64,000 nucleotides of DNA from assembly GCF_000421265.1 (NCBI RefSeq), contig NZ_ATWN01000008.1:186001-250000 (forward strand). The letters run 5' to 3'. Positions 46,516 to 55,825 of the stretch are shown here, one piece after another. The notes beneath the pieces were generated by a model. It was not told where the DNA came from, did no database searches, and saw nothing but the letters and a program-made list of their open reading frames with translations. A program made the position numbers and the translations under genes. Every line of letters starts with the position of its first letter. Within the stretch, counting starts at the first letter, position 1. This DNA is from Thalassospira lucentensis MCCC 1A00383 = DSM 14000 (GTDB taxonomy: Bacteria; Pseudomonadota; Alphaproteobacteria; Rhodospirillales; Thalassospiraceae).

Positions 46516-47327
46516 CAGCTGCCCTCAAACACCGGTTTTTCCTTGGTGACAAAGGCCGTATAGGCACGATTGAAATCTTCGGTCTGCATGCAGATTGCCT
46601 GCGCCTGTGCTTCAGATTCAATCGCCTGTTCGATCGACATGTTCCATTCTTGCGCCAGCATGGTTTTGGTCATCATGTGACCGAAATTCGGGCCTTGGGA
46701 AATACGGGTGGCAAGGGTGATGGCCTCTGCCTCAAGAACATCGGCCTCGACCAGACGGTTATAGAACCCCCAACGTTCGCCTTCCTCAGCCGACATTGCA
46801 CGTCCGGTATACAGAAGCTCCGCCGCCCGGCCCTGTCCGATGATGCGAGGCAGGATGGCACATGCCCCCATGTCACAGCCCGCCAACCCGACACGGGTAA
46901 ACAGGAATGCGGTTTTGGAGGCGGAAGTCGCCAGACGAAGATCGGATGCCATGGCAATAATTGCCCCCGCACCCACACAAACGCCGTCCACCGCCGCAAT
47001 CACCGGCTTGCCACAGCCAATGATCGACTTAACCAAGTCGCCGGTCATACGGGTGAATTCCAAAAGACCCTTCATGTCCTTTTTGATCAGCGGACCAATG
47101 ATGTCATGCACATCCCCGCCAGAACAGAAGTTGCCACCGTTCGAGCCAAACACCACCGCCTTGACATCATCGGCATAAACCAGATCGCGAAAGGTATCGC
47201 GAAGCTCGGCATAGCTATCGAACGTCAACGGGTTTTTGCGGTCGGGACGATCCAGTGAAATGACCGCAACGTCGCCTTCCATGCGCCAGTTGAAATGGGT
47301 TGGTTTGATGTTCGCCATTTTAGTCAT
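46515..47327 (-). CDS. Enoyl-CoA hydratase/isomerase family protein
   Basis: A 270-residue crotonase-fold protein: [18 protein letters not shown], oxyanion-hole segments [12 protein letters not shown] and [20 protein letters not shown]. The start region is ambiguous: ATG 47327 has GAGG 6 nt upstream and overlaps the MarR gene end by 8 bp; ATG 47318 is the alternative. It is expected to hydrate, or hydrolytically open, a cyclohexene-carbonyl-CoA intermediate in aminobenzoyl-CoA breakdown. Confidence 0.87.
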   Translation of the reverse strand: MTKMANIKPTHFNWRMEGDVAVISLDRPDRKNPLTFDSYAELRDTFRDLVYADDVKAVVFGSNGGNFCSGGDVHDIIGPLIKKDMKGLLEFTRMTGDLVKSIIGCGKPVIAAVDGVCVGAGAIIAMASDLRLATSASKTAFLFTRVGLAGCDMGACAILPRIIGQGRAAELLYTGRAMSAEEGERWGFYNRLVEADVLEAEAITLATRISQGPNFGHMMTKTMLAQEWNMSIEQAIESEAQAQAICMQTEDFNRAYTAFVTKEKPVFEGS

Positions 47328-47817
47328 GGGGCGCCTCGTTATGATGGGAAATGGTGCGCAGAATACGGATCAGGCCATCGGCATCACTGGCCGAAAGGTC
47401 GCTAAACAGCTCGGAAACCCAGCCTTCATGCACAAGGGCCCGTTCGGCGAAATCCTTTTCGCCCGCTTCGGTCAGGCGCACAATCGATGCGCGGCGGTCA
47501 TTTTCGACCGGCACACGTACGAGCATTCCCTCCCCGACAAGGCGATCAACAATGCCAGTCACATTGCCGTTCGACACCATCAGGGATTTTGAAAGTTCGC
47601 TCATGCGCATGCCATCGCGTTCGCGGTAAAGTGCGGCCAGAACATCAAAACGCGGCAAGGTTGACCCGAATTCGATGCGCATTTTTTCGCGCAACTCGCC
47701 TTCGATCTTGCGCGATACCTTTAAAATCTGAAGCCATGCGCGCAAACGTGCCTTGGACAGGTCAGATGTTTCATTATCCATCTGATCGCGCCGGTCATCG
47801 GAATGGTTCATATTCAT
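47320..47817 (-). CDS. MarR family transcriptional regulator
   Basis: A 165-residue MarR protein with winged [47 protein letters not shown] and [17 protein letters not shown]. Start ATG 47817 follows GGGAGGAG and overlaps the SDR stop (ATGA). MarR proteins in aromatic-CoA operons typically repress until an aryl-CoA binds, so this one probably responds to 2-aminobenzoyl-CoA and acts at the AT-rich divergent promoter near 50950. Effector and site are inferred. Confidence 0.87.
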   Translation of the reverse strand: MNMNHSDDRRDQMDNETSDLSKARLRAWLQILKVSRKIEGELREKMRIEFGSTLPRFDVLAALYRERDGMRMSELSKSLMVSNGNVTGIVDRLVGEGMLVRVPVENDRRASIVRLTEAGEKDFAERALVHEGWVSELFSDLSASDADGLIRILRTISHHNEAPHD

Positions 47818-48572
47818 ACTTCTCCTCCCGATACCGAAATCGCCTGTCCGGTAATGGATGCCGCATGGGGACTGCAAAGCCACATGACGGTGTTTGCCAC
47901 TTCATCAGGCTGGATAAAGCGGTTCTGCGGATTGATTTTGGCAAGGCTTGCACGGGCCTCAACCAAGCTCATGCCGGTTTTGGCCACGATGTTTTCGACC
48001 GATTGTTCGAGCATCGGCGTTTCCATAAAGCCCGGACACACCGCATTTACGGTGACTGAACTACTGGCAAGCTCGGCGGCCATGCCTTCAACAAGACCGA
48101 CCACACCGTGTTTTGCCGCGCAATAGGCCGTGACATAGGCATAGCCCTTAAGCCCGGCGGTCGAGGCTATCGAAATCAGGCGGCCCGGCTTGGCCTTATC
48201 CATCACAGCCAATCCTTCGCGGAATGTCAGAAACGTACCGGTCAGATTGACGTCAATCGTGCGTTTCCACAGATCGACCGATGTTTTGCCAATCGGGGCA
48301 CTTTCGGCCATACCGGCATTGGCAATCACCAAATCCGGTGCGCCGATTTCGGCCACCATGGTAGCATACATATCGCGCACCGAAGTCTCGTCGGTCACAT
48401 CGGCGACGATTGCTGTGATATTTTCATGTTGGGCAACCTCGGCCAAAACGTCGCTACGCCGTCCAGCAATGGCAACCTTCACCCCGGCATCAGCCAACAT
48501 GCGGGCCATAACAGCCCCGACACCGGAACCACCACCGGTGATCAATGCGCGATGAATGGCAAGATCGGCCAT
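47814..48572 (-). CDS. SDR-family dehydrogenase (probable 3-hydroxyacyl-CoA dehydrogenase)
   Basis: A 252-residue classical SDR: TGGGSGVG cofactor loop near the N-terminus, NAG at the NNAG position, catalytic Ser in SIASTAG and Tyr-x3-Lys in YCAAKHG. GTG 48578 with AAAGG at 5 nt is an alternative start; I prefer ATG 48572. It lies between the monooxygenase/reductase and MarR genes, suggesting oxidation of a beta-hydroxyacyl-CoA or alicyclic alcohol intermediate. Confidence 0.83.
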   Translation of the reverse strand: MADLAIHRALITGGGSGVGAVMARMLADAGVKVAIAGRRSDVLAEVAQHENITAIVADVTDETSVRDMYATMVAEIGAPDLVIANAGMAESAPIGKTSVDLWKRTIDVNLTGTFLTFREGLAVMDKAKPGRLISIASTAGLKGYAYVTAYCAAKHGVVGLVEGMAAELASSSVTVNAVCPGFMETPMLEQSVENIVAKTGMSLVEARASLAKINPQNRFIQPDEVANTVMWLCSPHAASITGQAISVSGGEV

Positions 48573-48578
48573 GGTCAC

Positions 48579-50873
48579 TTAAACCTTTCCGGTCATGACG
48601 TCGGCGCGTTCGACCAGACGCACCATCTGATCTCGCCCAGCATAATAGGGTGCAGGCCAGTTTTCAGTCTGATTGCCAAGGGCAGCTGCCTGATGCAACG
48701 TCCAATACGGGTTCGCCAGATGCGGCCGCGCCAGACAGACAAGGTCCGCACGCCCGGCCATCAGGATCGAATTAACGTGATCGGGTTCGTAAATGTTGCC
48801 CACCGCCATCGTCGCGATATTGGCTTCGTTGCGAATACGGTCAGAGAACGGCGTCTGGAACATCCGACCATAGACTGGACGGGCATCCTTGGTGGTCTGA
48901 CCGGCTGACACGTCACAGATATCAACATCATTGGCCTTAAGCATACGGGCGATTTCAACCGCTTCCTCTGGCGTAACGCCATCATTCCCGACCCAGTCAT
49001 TGGCCGAAATGCGTACCGAAAGCGGCTTATGTGCAGGCCATGCGGCGCGCACAGCATTGATCACTTCGAGCGGATAGCGCATCCGGTTTTCAAGCGACCC
49101 GCCATATTCATCATCGCGGACATTGCTGACCGGGCTGATGAAGGACGACAAAAGATAACCGTGCGCGGCATGCACTTCGATCATGTCAAACCCGGCACGG
49201 TCGGCCATTTTGGCCCCGGCGACAAACTGATCACGGACCATATCCATATCGTCGCGCGTCATCGCCCTTGGCGTCTGATTGCGATCCGACCATGCGATGG
49301 CCGAGGCAGATAGAAGCTTCCAGTTACCATCGGCAAGCGGCGCATCCATTTCTTCCCAACCAAGCTGGGTTGATCCCTTGCGCCCGGAATGACCGATCTG
49401 CATGCACAGCTTGGCATCGGTTTCATCATGGACAAAATCGACAATCCGTTTCCAGGCCTGCTCATGCGCATCGTCATAAAGCCCCGGACATCCCGGCGTG
49501 ATTCGGCCATCCGCCGACACGCAGGTCATCTCGGTATAAACCATTGCCGCACCGCCCTTGGCCCGTTCGGCGTAATGCACCAAATGCCAATCGGTCGGGC
49601 AGCCATCAACCGCCTTATACTGCGCCATCGGGGACACAACGATTCGGTTTTTAAGCTCCATCTCGCGTAGCTTGAACGGCACGAACATCGGGTGACACAC
49701 CCCGTCATTGGCCGGAACACCGGCCTGACGCTGGAACCATCCTTCTGCTTCGCCGAGCCATTTGGCATCCCGCAGGCGCAGGTTTTCATGGCTAATGCGC
49801 TGCGATCTGGTCAAAAGCGAATAGGTGAACTGCACCGGATCAAAATCGAAGTAGCGTTCAATTTCTTCGAACCATTCCATCGAGTTGCGCGCCGCCGATT
49901 GCAGGCGCAAAACTTCAAGACGGCGTTCGTCCTCATATTTGCCAAAGGCCGATTTCAGATCGGTTTCGGAATGCAGATAATTTGCCAGCGCAATCGCACT
50001 TTCAAGTGCCAGCTTGGTCCCCGACCCGATTGAGAAATGCGCAGTTGCCGCCGCATCGCCCATCAAAACAATATTATCGTGTGACCAGCTGTTGCATAGA
50101 ACGCGCGGGAAGCTAAGCCATGCTGATCCACGGACATGGTGCGCATTGCTGATCAGGGCATGGCCATCAAGATGATCCTTGAATATTTCCTCGCAGGTAG
50201 CGATGGATTCTTCCTTGGTCATCTCGCCAAAGCCATAAGCGTCCCACGTCTCTTGCGAACATTCGACAATGAAGGTCGCCGTTTCATCATCAAACTGATA
50301 GGCGTGCGCCCAGACCCAGCCCTTATCGGTTTCTTCAAAGATGAAAGTAAAGGCATCATCAAATTTCTGATGGGTGCCCAGCCAGACAAATTTGCATTTG
50401 CGCGTATCAATATCGGGCTGGAAATGTTCGGCATAGTCGGTGCGGGTTTTGGAATTCAACCCATCGCAAGCAACCACAAGGTCGTAATCCTTGTTATAGT
50501 CCGCCGCACTTTGGGCTTCTGTTTCAAAGCGCAGGTCTACACCAAGCTCCCGCGCGCGTTGCTGCAACAAGATCAAAAGCTGTTTTCGACCAATGCCACA
50601 AAAGCCATGCCCGGTTGAGACGGTCTTAGCACCCCGATATTTGACCGCAACATCATCCCAATAGGAAAAATGCGCCCGGATGGCTTCAGCACTTTTAGGA
50701 TCATTATCAGCAAGGTTCGTAAGAGTCTCATCCGACAGCACAACGCCCCAGCCGAACGTATCGTCGGCTTTGTTGCGTTCAATCACCACGACCTCGTTGG
50801 CCGGATCACGCAATTTCATTGATATTGCAAAATAAAGCCCCGCGGGACCGCCACCCAGACAAGCTACTCTCAC
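48579..50873 (-). CDS. 2-aminobenzoyl-CoA monooxygenase/reductase (two-domain flavoenzyme)
   Basis: A 764-residue natural fusion. The N-terminal ~380 residues form a p-hydroxybenzoate-hydroxylase-type FAD monooxygenase ([17 protein letters not shown] and [20 protein letters not shown]). The C-terminal half is an old-yellow-enzyme reductase ([30 protein letters not shown]). This architecture is that of Azoarcus 2-aminobenzoyl-CoA monooxygenase/reductase and of salicylyl-CoA 5-hydroxylases. Start: GTG 50873 with GGAAGGGAA upstream gives the flavin loop at once; the longer ATG frame to 51002 runs through the promoter. First gene of the operon. It de-aromatises the CoA thioester using O2 and NAD(P)H. 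Confidence 0.9.
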   Translation of the reverse strand: MRVACLGGGPAGLYFAISMKLRDPANEVVVIERNKADDTFGWGVVLSDETLTNLADNDPKSAEAIRAHFSYWDDVAVKYRGAKTVSTGHGFCGIGRKQLLILLQQRARELGVDLRFETEAQSAADYNKDYDLVVACDGLNSKTRTDYAEHFQPDIDTRKCKFVWLGTHQKFDDAFTFIFEETDKGWVWAHAYQFDDETATFIVECSQETWDAYGFGEMTKEESIATCEEIFKDHLDGHALISNAHHVRGSAWLSFPRVLCNSWSHDNIVLMGDAAATAHFSIGSGTKLALESAIALANYLHSETDLKSAFGKYEDERRLEVLRLQSAARNSMEWFEEIERYFDFDPVQFTYSLLTRSQRISHENLRLRDAKWLGEAEGWFQRQAGVPANDGVCHPMFVPFKLREMELKNRIVVSPMAQYKAVDGCPTDWHLVHYAERAKGGAAMVYTEMTCVSADGRITPGCPGLYDDAHEQAWKRIVDFVHDETDAKLCMQIGHSGRKGSTQLGWEEMDAPLADGNWKLLSASAIAWSDRNQTPRAMTRDDMDMVRDQFVAGAKMADRAGFDMIEVHAAHGYLLSSFISPVSNVRDDEYGGSLENRMRYPLEVINAVRAAWPAHKPLSVRISANDWVGNDGVTPEEAVEIARMLKANDVDICDVSAGQTTKDARPVYGRMFQTPFSDRIRNEANIATMAVGNIYEPDHVNSILMAGRADLVCLARPHLANPYWTLHQAAALGNQTENWPAPYYAGRDQMVRLVERADVMTGKV

Positions 50874-51086
50874 CAGCTTTTCCCTTCCTGATTTGTTTGG
50901 TTGTTTCGGGAAACTGACAAAACGGTACGCCCCGATTTGATTTATTTCAAGCATAAATATTTTGAGTTTGAAATATCTGTGAAATTGCCTAGAATTTGCC
51001 AAACAAACGAAGGCGCGCCCACAATAGCCCCACGAAAATCACGGCTGGCGCCCCAACCATATCGACGATCAGGGAAGACAGATCAC
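50874..51086. promoter_or_regulatory. Divergent promoter with AT-rich inverted repeat
   Basis: 213 bp between the monooxygenase and formamidase genes. TATTTCAA (50943-50950) and TTGAAATA (50968-50975) form an 8-bp inverted repeat. Each half overlaps a smaller repeat, TATTT/AAATA at 50943-50959 and ATATTT/AAATAT at 50957-50976. This is a plausible MarR-dimer operator controlling both directions. Confidence 0.5.
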
Positions 51087-51923
51087 ATGACTACCGATTG
51101 GGACGACGCATATGCCAATGGCGACCATATCGCCGATGCCAGCTCATATCCGGGCATGTGGGCAGAGCAATCCGCACAGTTCCGTAACACCCTGCTCGCG
51201 ACCCAACGCGCAGAGCTTGATATCGCCTATGGCACCGGGGACCGCGAAAAATACGACCTGTTTCTTCCTGACCGTACGCCAAAGGGACTGGTTGTTTTTG
51301 TGCACGGTGGATATTGGAAGGCCTTTGATAAATCCAGTTGGTCACATCTGGCGAACGGTGCTGTTGCCAAGGGTTGGGCGGTATGCATGCCAAGCTATAC
51401 GCTGGCCCCCGATGCCCGCTTGTCGCAAATCACCGGTCAAATCGCGGCAGCAATAAATCATGCAGCAGCACACATCGATGGCCCCATTCATTTGACAGGC
51501 CACTCTGCCGGTGGGCACCTCGTCAGTCGCATGGTCAGTGAAACCAGCCCACTGCTGCCGGACACCCTGTCACGTGTTAAAAATACAGTCTCAATTTCTG
51601 GACTGCATGACCTGCGCCCACTTTTAAACACATCAATGAATGATGTTCTGGGGCTGGATGGTCAGGAAGCCGTGATGGAAAGTGCAGCACTTCTGCGCCC
51701 CACCCTGCCCTGTTCAATCACCTGCTGGGTTGGCGCGGATGAACGTCCTGAATTTGTCCGCCAGAATGATCTTTTGGCCAACATCTGGATCGGACTTGGG
51801 GCATCGACCCGTGCGGTGCACGCCCCGGACAGGCATCATTTCAATGTTATTTCCGATCTGGCCGAACCGGATTCTGATCTGACAGCCTGTCTGCTGACCC
51901 CGATCAATCCGGAGGACATTTGA
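51087..51923 (+). CDS. Kynurenine formamidase, alpha/beta-hydrolase type
   Basis: A 278-residue alpha/beta hydrolase with the HGGYW oxyanion motif (73-77) typical of eukaryote-like kynurenine formamidases and arylformamidases, nucleophile Ser140 in GHSAGG, and a late His in HHFNVISDL. It is unrelated to the metal-dependent KynB fold, so I give no symbol. ATG 51087 is chosen as the start of the conserved region; the open frame upstream to 50901 crosses the promoter. It hydrolyses N-formylkynurenine to kynurenine and formate, filling the step between kynA and kynU in the divergent operon. Confidence 0.85.
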   Translation: MTTDWDDAYANGDHIADASSYPGMWAEQSAQFRNTLLATQRAELDIAYGTGDREKYDLFLPDRTPKGLVVFVHGGYWKAFDKSSWSHLANGAVAKGWAVCMPSYTLAPDARLSQITGQIAAAINHAAAHIDGPIHLTGHSAGGHLVSRMVSETSPLLPDTLSRVKNTVSISGLHDLRPLLNTSMNDVLGLDGQEAVMESAALLRPTLPCSITCWVGADERPEFVRQNDLLANIWIGLGASTRAVHAPDRHHFNVISDLAEPDSDLTACLLTPINPEDI

Positions 51924-51924
51924 C

Positions 51925-53880
51925 ATGTCGACCGTCAACCTCACAACTGAAAACGACATCTCCTTTATCACCATTAACAATCCGCCGATCAACGCCACCA
52001 ACTATAGTGTACGTCAAGGCATCGTCGATGCCCTTGATAAGATCGAAGGCGATAGCGGTATCAAGGTCGCCATTCTAATCTGTGCAGGCAAAACGTTCAT
52101 TGCCGGTGCCGATGTCAGTGAATTTGGTCTACCGCCCAAAGATCCGATTCTGCCCGATGTGATCAAACGGTTGGAGGCCACCACCAAACCAGTCATTGCC
52201 GCCATTCATGGCCATGCGTTGGGGGGTGGGCTGGAAATCGCCCTTGGCTGTCATTACCGGATTGCGGAAAGTGGTGCTAAGCTTGGCCTGCCAGAAGTTA
52301 ATCTGGGACTTATTCCCGGCGCTGGTGGCACAGTGCGTTTGCCACGCCTTGTTCCAGTCCGCGACGCTATTGCCATGATTACAGGCGGCAAACCGGTTTC
52401 GGCCGATAAGGCCAACGCAATCGGCCTGATAGATGCCATCACGCACGGCCCGCTTCGCGATGCCGCACAGGATTTCGCCCGGACCATCATCAACCGCCCC
52501 CGCCCCTTGGAATTGCGCCGCCGCCCGCCAGTTGATGCGCCTGATGATCATCAGTGGAGCGAAATCATCTCGGATGTTGGCAAAAAATCCCGCGGACAGA
52601 TTGCCCCCGTCATCGCCGCCCAGGCCATTCGCATCGGCATCGAACAGGACACCGCGGCGGGCCTTGTTCATGAACGCGAAAAGTTTGTCGAACTGCGCGA
52701 TAGTGATCAGTCCAAGGCACTCCGTCATATCTTTTTTGCCGAACGATCCGTTGCCAAACTTCCTGAACTTGATGGTGCTGCACCAAACCCGATCAATGAA
52801 GTCGGCGTGATCGGCGGCGGCATCATGGGGGCAGGCATTGCAACCGCATCCCTTTTGGCGGGCCTCAAGGCCACAGTTATTGAACGCAACGAAGAAGCCT
52901 GCGCAAATGGCCGGGCAACCGTTGAAAAGCATCTGAGTGGCAGCCTCAAGCGTGGCCTGATCACGCAAGATCGTTTTGATGGTCTGCTGGCATCTCTTTC
53001 TACCAGCACCGACTACGCGGACCTTGGCGCTGCCGATCTGGTTGTCGAAGCTGTGTTTGAAGATATGACCGTCAAGCACGAGGTGTTTGGCAAGCTTTCA
53101 AAATACTGCAAGCCAGATGCTGTGCTGGCCTCAAATACGTCTTACCTCGACATCAACGAAATCGCGACTAAATGTTCCAACCCTGAACGTGTGATCGGGC
53201 TTCATTTTTTCTCCCCGGCGCACATCATGAAGCTGCTTGAAGTGGTCCGTACCGATCAAGCCAACGCCACAAGCCTTGCCACTGCATTTGCATTTGCCCG
53301 CAAACTTGGCAAAATCGCGGTCCCCTGTGGTGTCTGTGATGGCTTTATTGGCAATCGCATTATGTCGGCCTATCGCAAGCATTGTGAGTACATGCTCGAA
53401 GATGGCGCTCTCCCCCATCAGATTGATGATGCCATGGTTGAATTTGGCTTCCCGATGGGCTTGTTTGCCATGCAGGACATGGCCGGGCTTGAGATTTCCT
53501 GGGCAACGCGCAAACGTCTCGCCCCGTTCCGTGATCCGGCTGAACGCTACGTCGCACTTGGTGATTACCTGTGTGAGATGGACCGGCTTGGCAAAAAGAA
53601 CGGTCTGGGCTGGTATCGTTATGATGAAAACGGCAAAGCTCTCCCAGACCCGGACGTCGATGCATTGGTGATTTCGGAGTCGGATAAAAAGGGCATCACA
53701 CGTCGCGATTTCGACGCCAAAGAAATCATCTCCGTCATCCTTGATGCCATGCGTAGCGAAGGCGATAAAATCCTTGCCGAGGGGATCGCCATGGGCCCTG
53801 ACGCCATTGATGTCGTCATGGTCAATGGATACGGCTTCCCGCGCCATAAGGGCGGCCCGATGTTCATGACCCAAAAGTAA
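51925..53880 (+). CDS. Fused enoyl-CoA hydratase / 3-hydroxyacyl-CoA dehydrogenase
   Basis: A 651-residue FadJ/FadB-like bifunctional protein, shorter than E. coli FadJ (714). N-terminal crotonase domain (about 1-185; AGKTFIAGADVSEF, HGHALGGGLEIALGCHYRIA, PEVNLGLIPGAGGTVRLPRL with the catalytic Glu), then an NAD-binding 3-hydroxyacyl-CoA dehydrogenase (GVIGGGIMGAGIA from about 293; GLHFFSPAHIMKLLE with the catalytic His) and C-terminal helical repeats. It starts 1 bp after the formamidase stop. It probably completes beta-oxidation of the ring-opened product of aminobenzoyl-CoA catabolism. Confidence 0.9.
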   Translation: MSTVNLTTENDISFITINNPPINATNYSVRQGIVDALDKIEGDSGIKVAILICAGKTFIAGADVSEFGLPPKDPILPDVIKRLEATTKPVIAAIHGHALGGGLEIALGCHYRIAESGAKLGLPEVNLGLIPGAGGTVRLPRLVPVRDAIAMITGGKPVSADKANAIGLIDAITHGPLRDAAQDFARTIINRPRPLELRRRPPVDAPDDHQWSEIISDVGKKSRGQIAPVIAAQAIRIGIEQDTAAGLVHEREKFVELRDSDQSKALRHIFFAERSVAKLPELDGAAPNPINEVGVIGGGIMGAGIATASLLAGLKATVIERNEEACANGRATVEKHLSGSLKRGLITQDRFDGLLASLSTSTDYADLGAADLVVEAVFEDMTVKHEVFGKLSKYCKPDAVLASNTSYLDINEIATKCSNPERVIGLHFFSPAHIMKLLEVVRTDQANATSLATAFAFARKLGKIAVPCGVCDGFIGNRIMSAYRKHCEYMLEDGALPHQIDDAMVEFGFPMGLFAMQDMAGLEISWATRKRLAPFRDPAERYVALGDYLCEMDRLGKKNGLGWYRYDENGKALPDPDVDALVISESDKKGITRRDFDAKEIISVILDAMRSEGDKILAEGIAMGPDAIDVVMVNGYGFPRHKGGPMFMTQK

Positions 53881-53913
53881 CCGGAATCAAGAACGCCTAA
53901 TCATTTCATCGTC

Positions 53914-53957
53914 ATCGGGGCAGAAGGTTTTCCACCTTCCGCCCCGATTTGGTTTCT
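53914..53957 (+). terminator. Terminator after the fused beta-oxidation gene
   Basis: Arms ATCGGGGC/GCCCCGAT with inner GAAGGT/ACCTTC and a short loop, followed by TTTGGTTT. A strong stem with a broken T-run, 34 bp beyond the stop codon. Confidence 0.75.
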
Positions 53958-54547
53958 GGTGTATTTCGAACTTGTCTAAACGCACTTTGATGACCAAATA
54001 AAATACATACTCAACACCCTAAAAAGGCGTCAATGCCGGTGTAAACGTGCCTTTGGATCACACAATACGGTGTTGCGTCGCAAACCTACTGCCTTTTTGA
54101 CTTAAGCTTTCTGCCACATCGGGATCAATCCGAAATAGATTTTCAAGCCATCAAAATTTCGAACGACGGCGATCAAAGAGCAGGTAACCTGCCGACGAAG
54201 ATTAGGGAGAATTTGGGTGCAACTGACAGCCCGTGACGCAGCCCGTGCATGGCACGTGACTGATCTTAAGTGTTCAGGGTCCCGCCTGAATACCACATAT
54301 CCCCGCATCTTCGACCGCGCGGGGCATGATCAATCACCGCCTTCATTAAGGTCAGCGATCACGTTATCTGTTTGCAATTCACCTCGGCCAAACAGGCGAT
54401 CACGCGTCCATGTCCTTCTGATCAAAGATCAGGACGGACAAAAGATACGACGATGCCTTGTGACGTGAGACGCTAATTCCCTGCTGCAGACATGCGCCCT
54501 GCACAGGCTTTCTATCCGGGCACCACACAGAAGCCGAGGTTTCGATC
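53958..54547. other. Long intergenic region before gbcA
   Basis: About 590 bp with no credible gene; short ORFs (54102-54308 minus, 54217-54468 plus) lack ribosome sites and recognisable motifs. It contains TTCAGG-N6-CCTGAA (54273-54290) and CTGATC-AAA-GATCAG (54418-54432), candidate binding sites or leader structures for the betaine operon. The promoter of gbcA should be here but I cannot assign -35/-10 boxes with confidence. Confidence 0.5.
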
Positions 54548-55825
54548 ATGCATTCATTATCTGATATTCAAAAACTTGTGTCCCGTCGCCAAAAAGGCAA
54601 AAGCCTCGAAGCGCCTTTCTATAGTTCGCCTGAAATTCTTGATCTCGACATCAAAGAGATTTTCAGCAAGCACTGGATTTTTGTCGCCGTCGAGCCGGAG
54701 CTCCCCGAGCCAGGCGATTGCGTCACGGTTGAAGTCGACAAGACATCGGTTTTGCTGCTGCGCGGCGACGATATGGAAATACGCGCCTTTCACAATGTGT
54801 GTCGCCACCGCGGGGCCAAGCTGATTGACGAACGTTCCACAACAATTGGTAACATTGTCTGTCGCTATCACGGTTGGACGTACAACGAAGATGGCGACCT
54901 GATCCTTGCTGAACATATGGGCTCTGGCTTTGACAAAAGCTGTCACGGCCTTAAGACTGTGCATGTGCGCTCAATCGCGGGTTTAATCTTTATCTGCCTT
55001 GCGAAAGATGCCCCTGCCGATATTGAGGAAATGGCCCGCGTTATGGAGCCCTACCTCGTACCGCATGATATTGCCAATTGTAAGGTCGCCCATACCTCTG
55101 AACTGATTGAGGAGGGAAACTGGAAGCTGACCATGGAGAACAACCGGGAATGCTATCACTGTGAAGGCAACCACCCGCAACTTACCGTTCCACTTTCGGA
55201 GTTTGGGTTTGGGTTCTCCCCCGACGAAATTGATCAGCGTCGCTCCGACGATGTGAACAAATATCTGAAGGCAATTCAGGACGACCACAAACATTGGGAA
55301 ACCTGTGGATTGCCCTCTTCCGAGGCAGATCATCTTTCAAATGTGACAGGTTTTCGCACCATGCGTTTGCCACTAATGCACGAAGGTGAGTCTCATACGC
55401 TTGACACCAAAGTTGCATCGAAAAAGCTGCTTGGAAAATTTACCGATGCCAAACTGGGCGGGCTTAGCTTCTGGACACATCCAAATTCCTGGCACCATTT
55501 CATGAGCGACCACATTGTGACATTCTCTGTCCTACCGCTCGGCCCCGACAAAACACTCGTGCGGACCACGTGGCTTGTGAGCAAGGATGCCCATGAGAAC
55601 GAGGATTACAATCTTGATAATCTCACGCATGTCTGGAATATGACCAACGTGCAGGATGCCGAACTTGTGCGTCTTGCCCAGATTGGCAGTCAACAGCCTG
55701 CCTACGAACCGGGCCCTTATTCCACATTCACAGAACCACATGTCGAAGCGTTCTGTGATTGGTACATCAAGCGTCTGGATGACCACTTTGCCACCACCCA
55801 AAAAGCCGGGATTGCCGCAGAATGA
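54548..55825 (+). CDS. gbcA: Glycine betaine monooxygenase, Rieske oxygenase subunit
   Basis: A 425-residue Rieske non-heme iron oxygenase. [2Fe-2S] ligands are Cys85, His87, Cys105 and His108 (CRHRG and CRYHGW), and the mononuclear iron His204 and His209 lie in ENNRECYHCEGNHP, a motif typical of GbcA-type quaternary-amine demethylases. It removes one methyl of glycine betaine as formaldehyde to give dimethylglycine. It overlaps gbcB by ATGA. Related stachydrine and carnitine oxygenases are alternatives, but the dimethylglycine-dehydrogenase-like gene downstream favours betaine. Confidence 0.88.
   Translation: MHSLSDIQKLVSRRQKGKSLEAPFYSSPEILDLDIKEIFSKHWIFVAVEPELPEPGDCVTVEVDKTSVLLLRGDDMEIRAFHNVCRHRGAKLIDERSTTIGNIVCRYHGWTYNEDGDLILAEHMGSGFDKSCHGLKTVHVRSIAGLIFICLAKDAPADIEEMARVMEPYLVPHDIANCKVAHTSELIEEGNWKLTMENNRECYHCEGNHPQLTVPLSEFGFGFSPDEIDQRRSDDVNKYLKAIQDDHKHWETCGLPSSEADHLSNVTGFRTMRLPLMHEGESHTLDTKVASKKLLGKFTDAKLGGLSFWTHPNSWHHFMSDHIVTFSVLPLGPDKTLVRTTWLVSKDAHENEDYNLDNLTHVWNMTNVQDAELVRLAQIGSQQPAYEPGPYSTFTEPHVEAFCDWYIKRLDDHFATTQKAGIAAE

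Noticed and set aside
48579..50873. The FAD-monooxygenase/OYE fusion as a frameshift or assembly artefact joining two genes
   Set aside because: The two-domain order is the natural architecture of aminobenzoyl-CoA monooxygenase/reductases and related salicylyl-CoA hydroxylases.
51087..51923. Formamidase as a generic carboxylesterase unrelated to tryptophan
   Set aside because: The HGGYW motif and divergence from kynA/kynU with an intact pathway make kynurenine formamidase the better reading.
52129..53079. Minus-strand ORF of 316 codons opposite the fused hydratase/dehydrogenase
   Set aside because: It has no recognisable domain and lies entirely within a well-supported plus-strand gene.
54248..54264. 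TGGCACGTGACTGAT as a sigma-54 promoter upstream of gbcA
   Set aside because: The -24 half fits, but the -12 GC is missing at the required 10-bp spacing.
54102..54468. Small ORFs in the long gap before gbcA as possible genes
   Set aside because: No ribosome-binding sites, no hydrophobic or conserved pattern, and they overlap inverted repeats.
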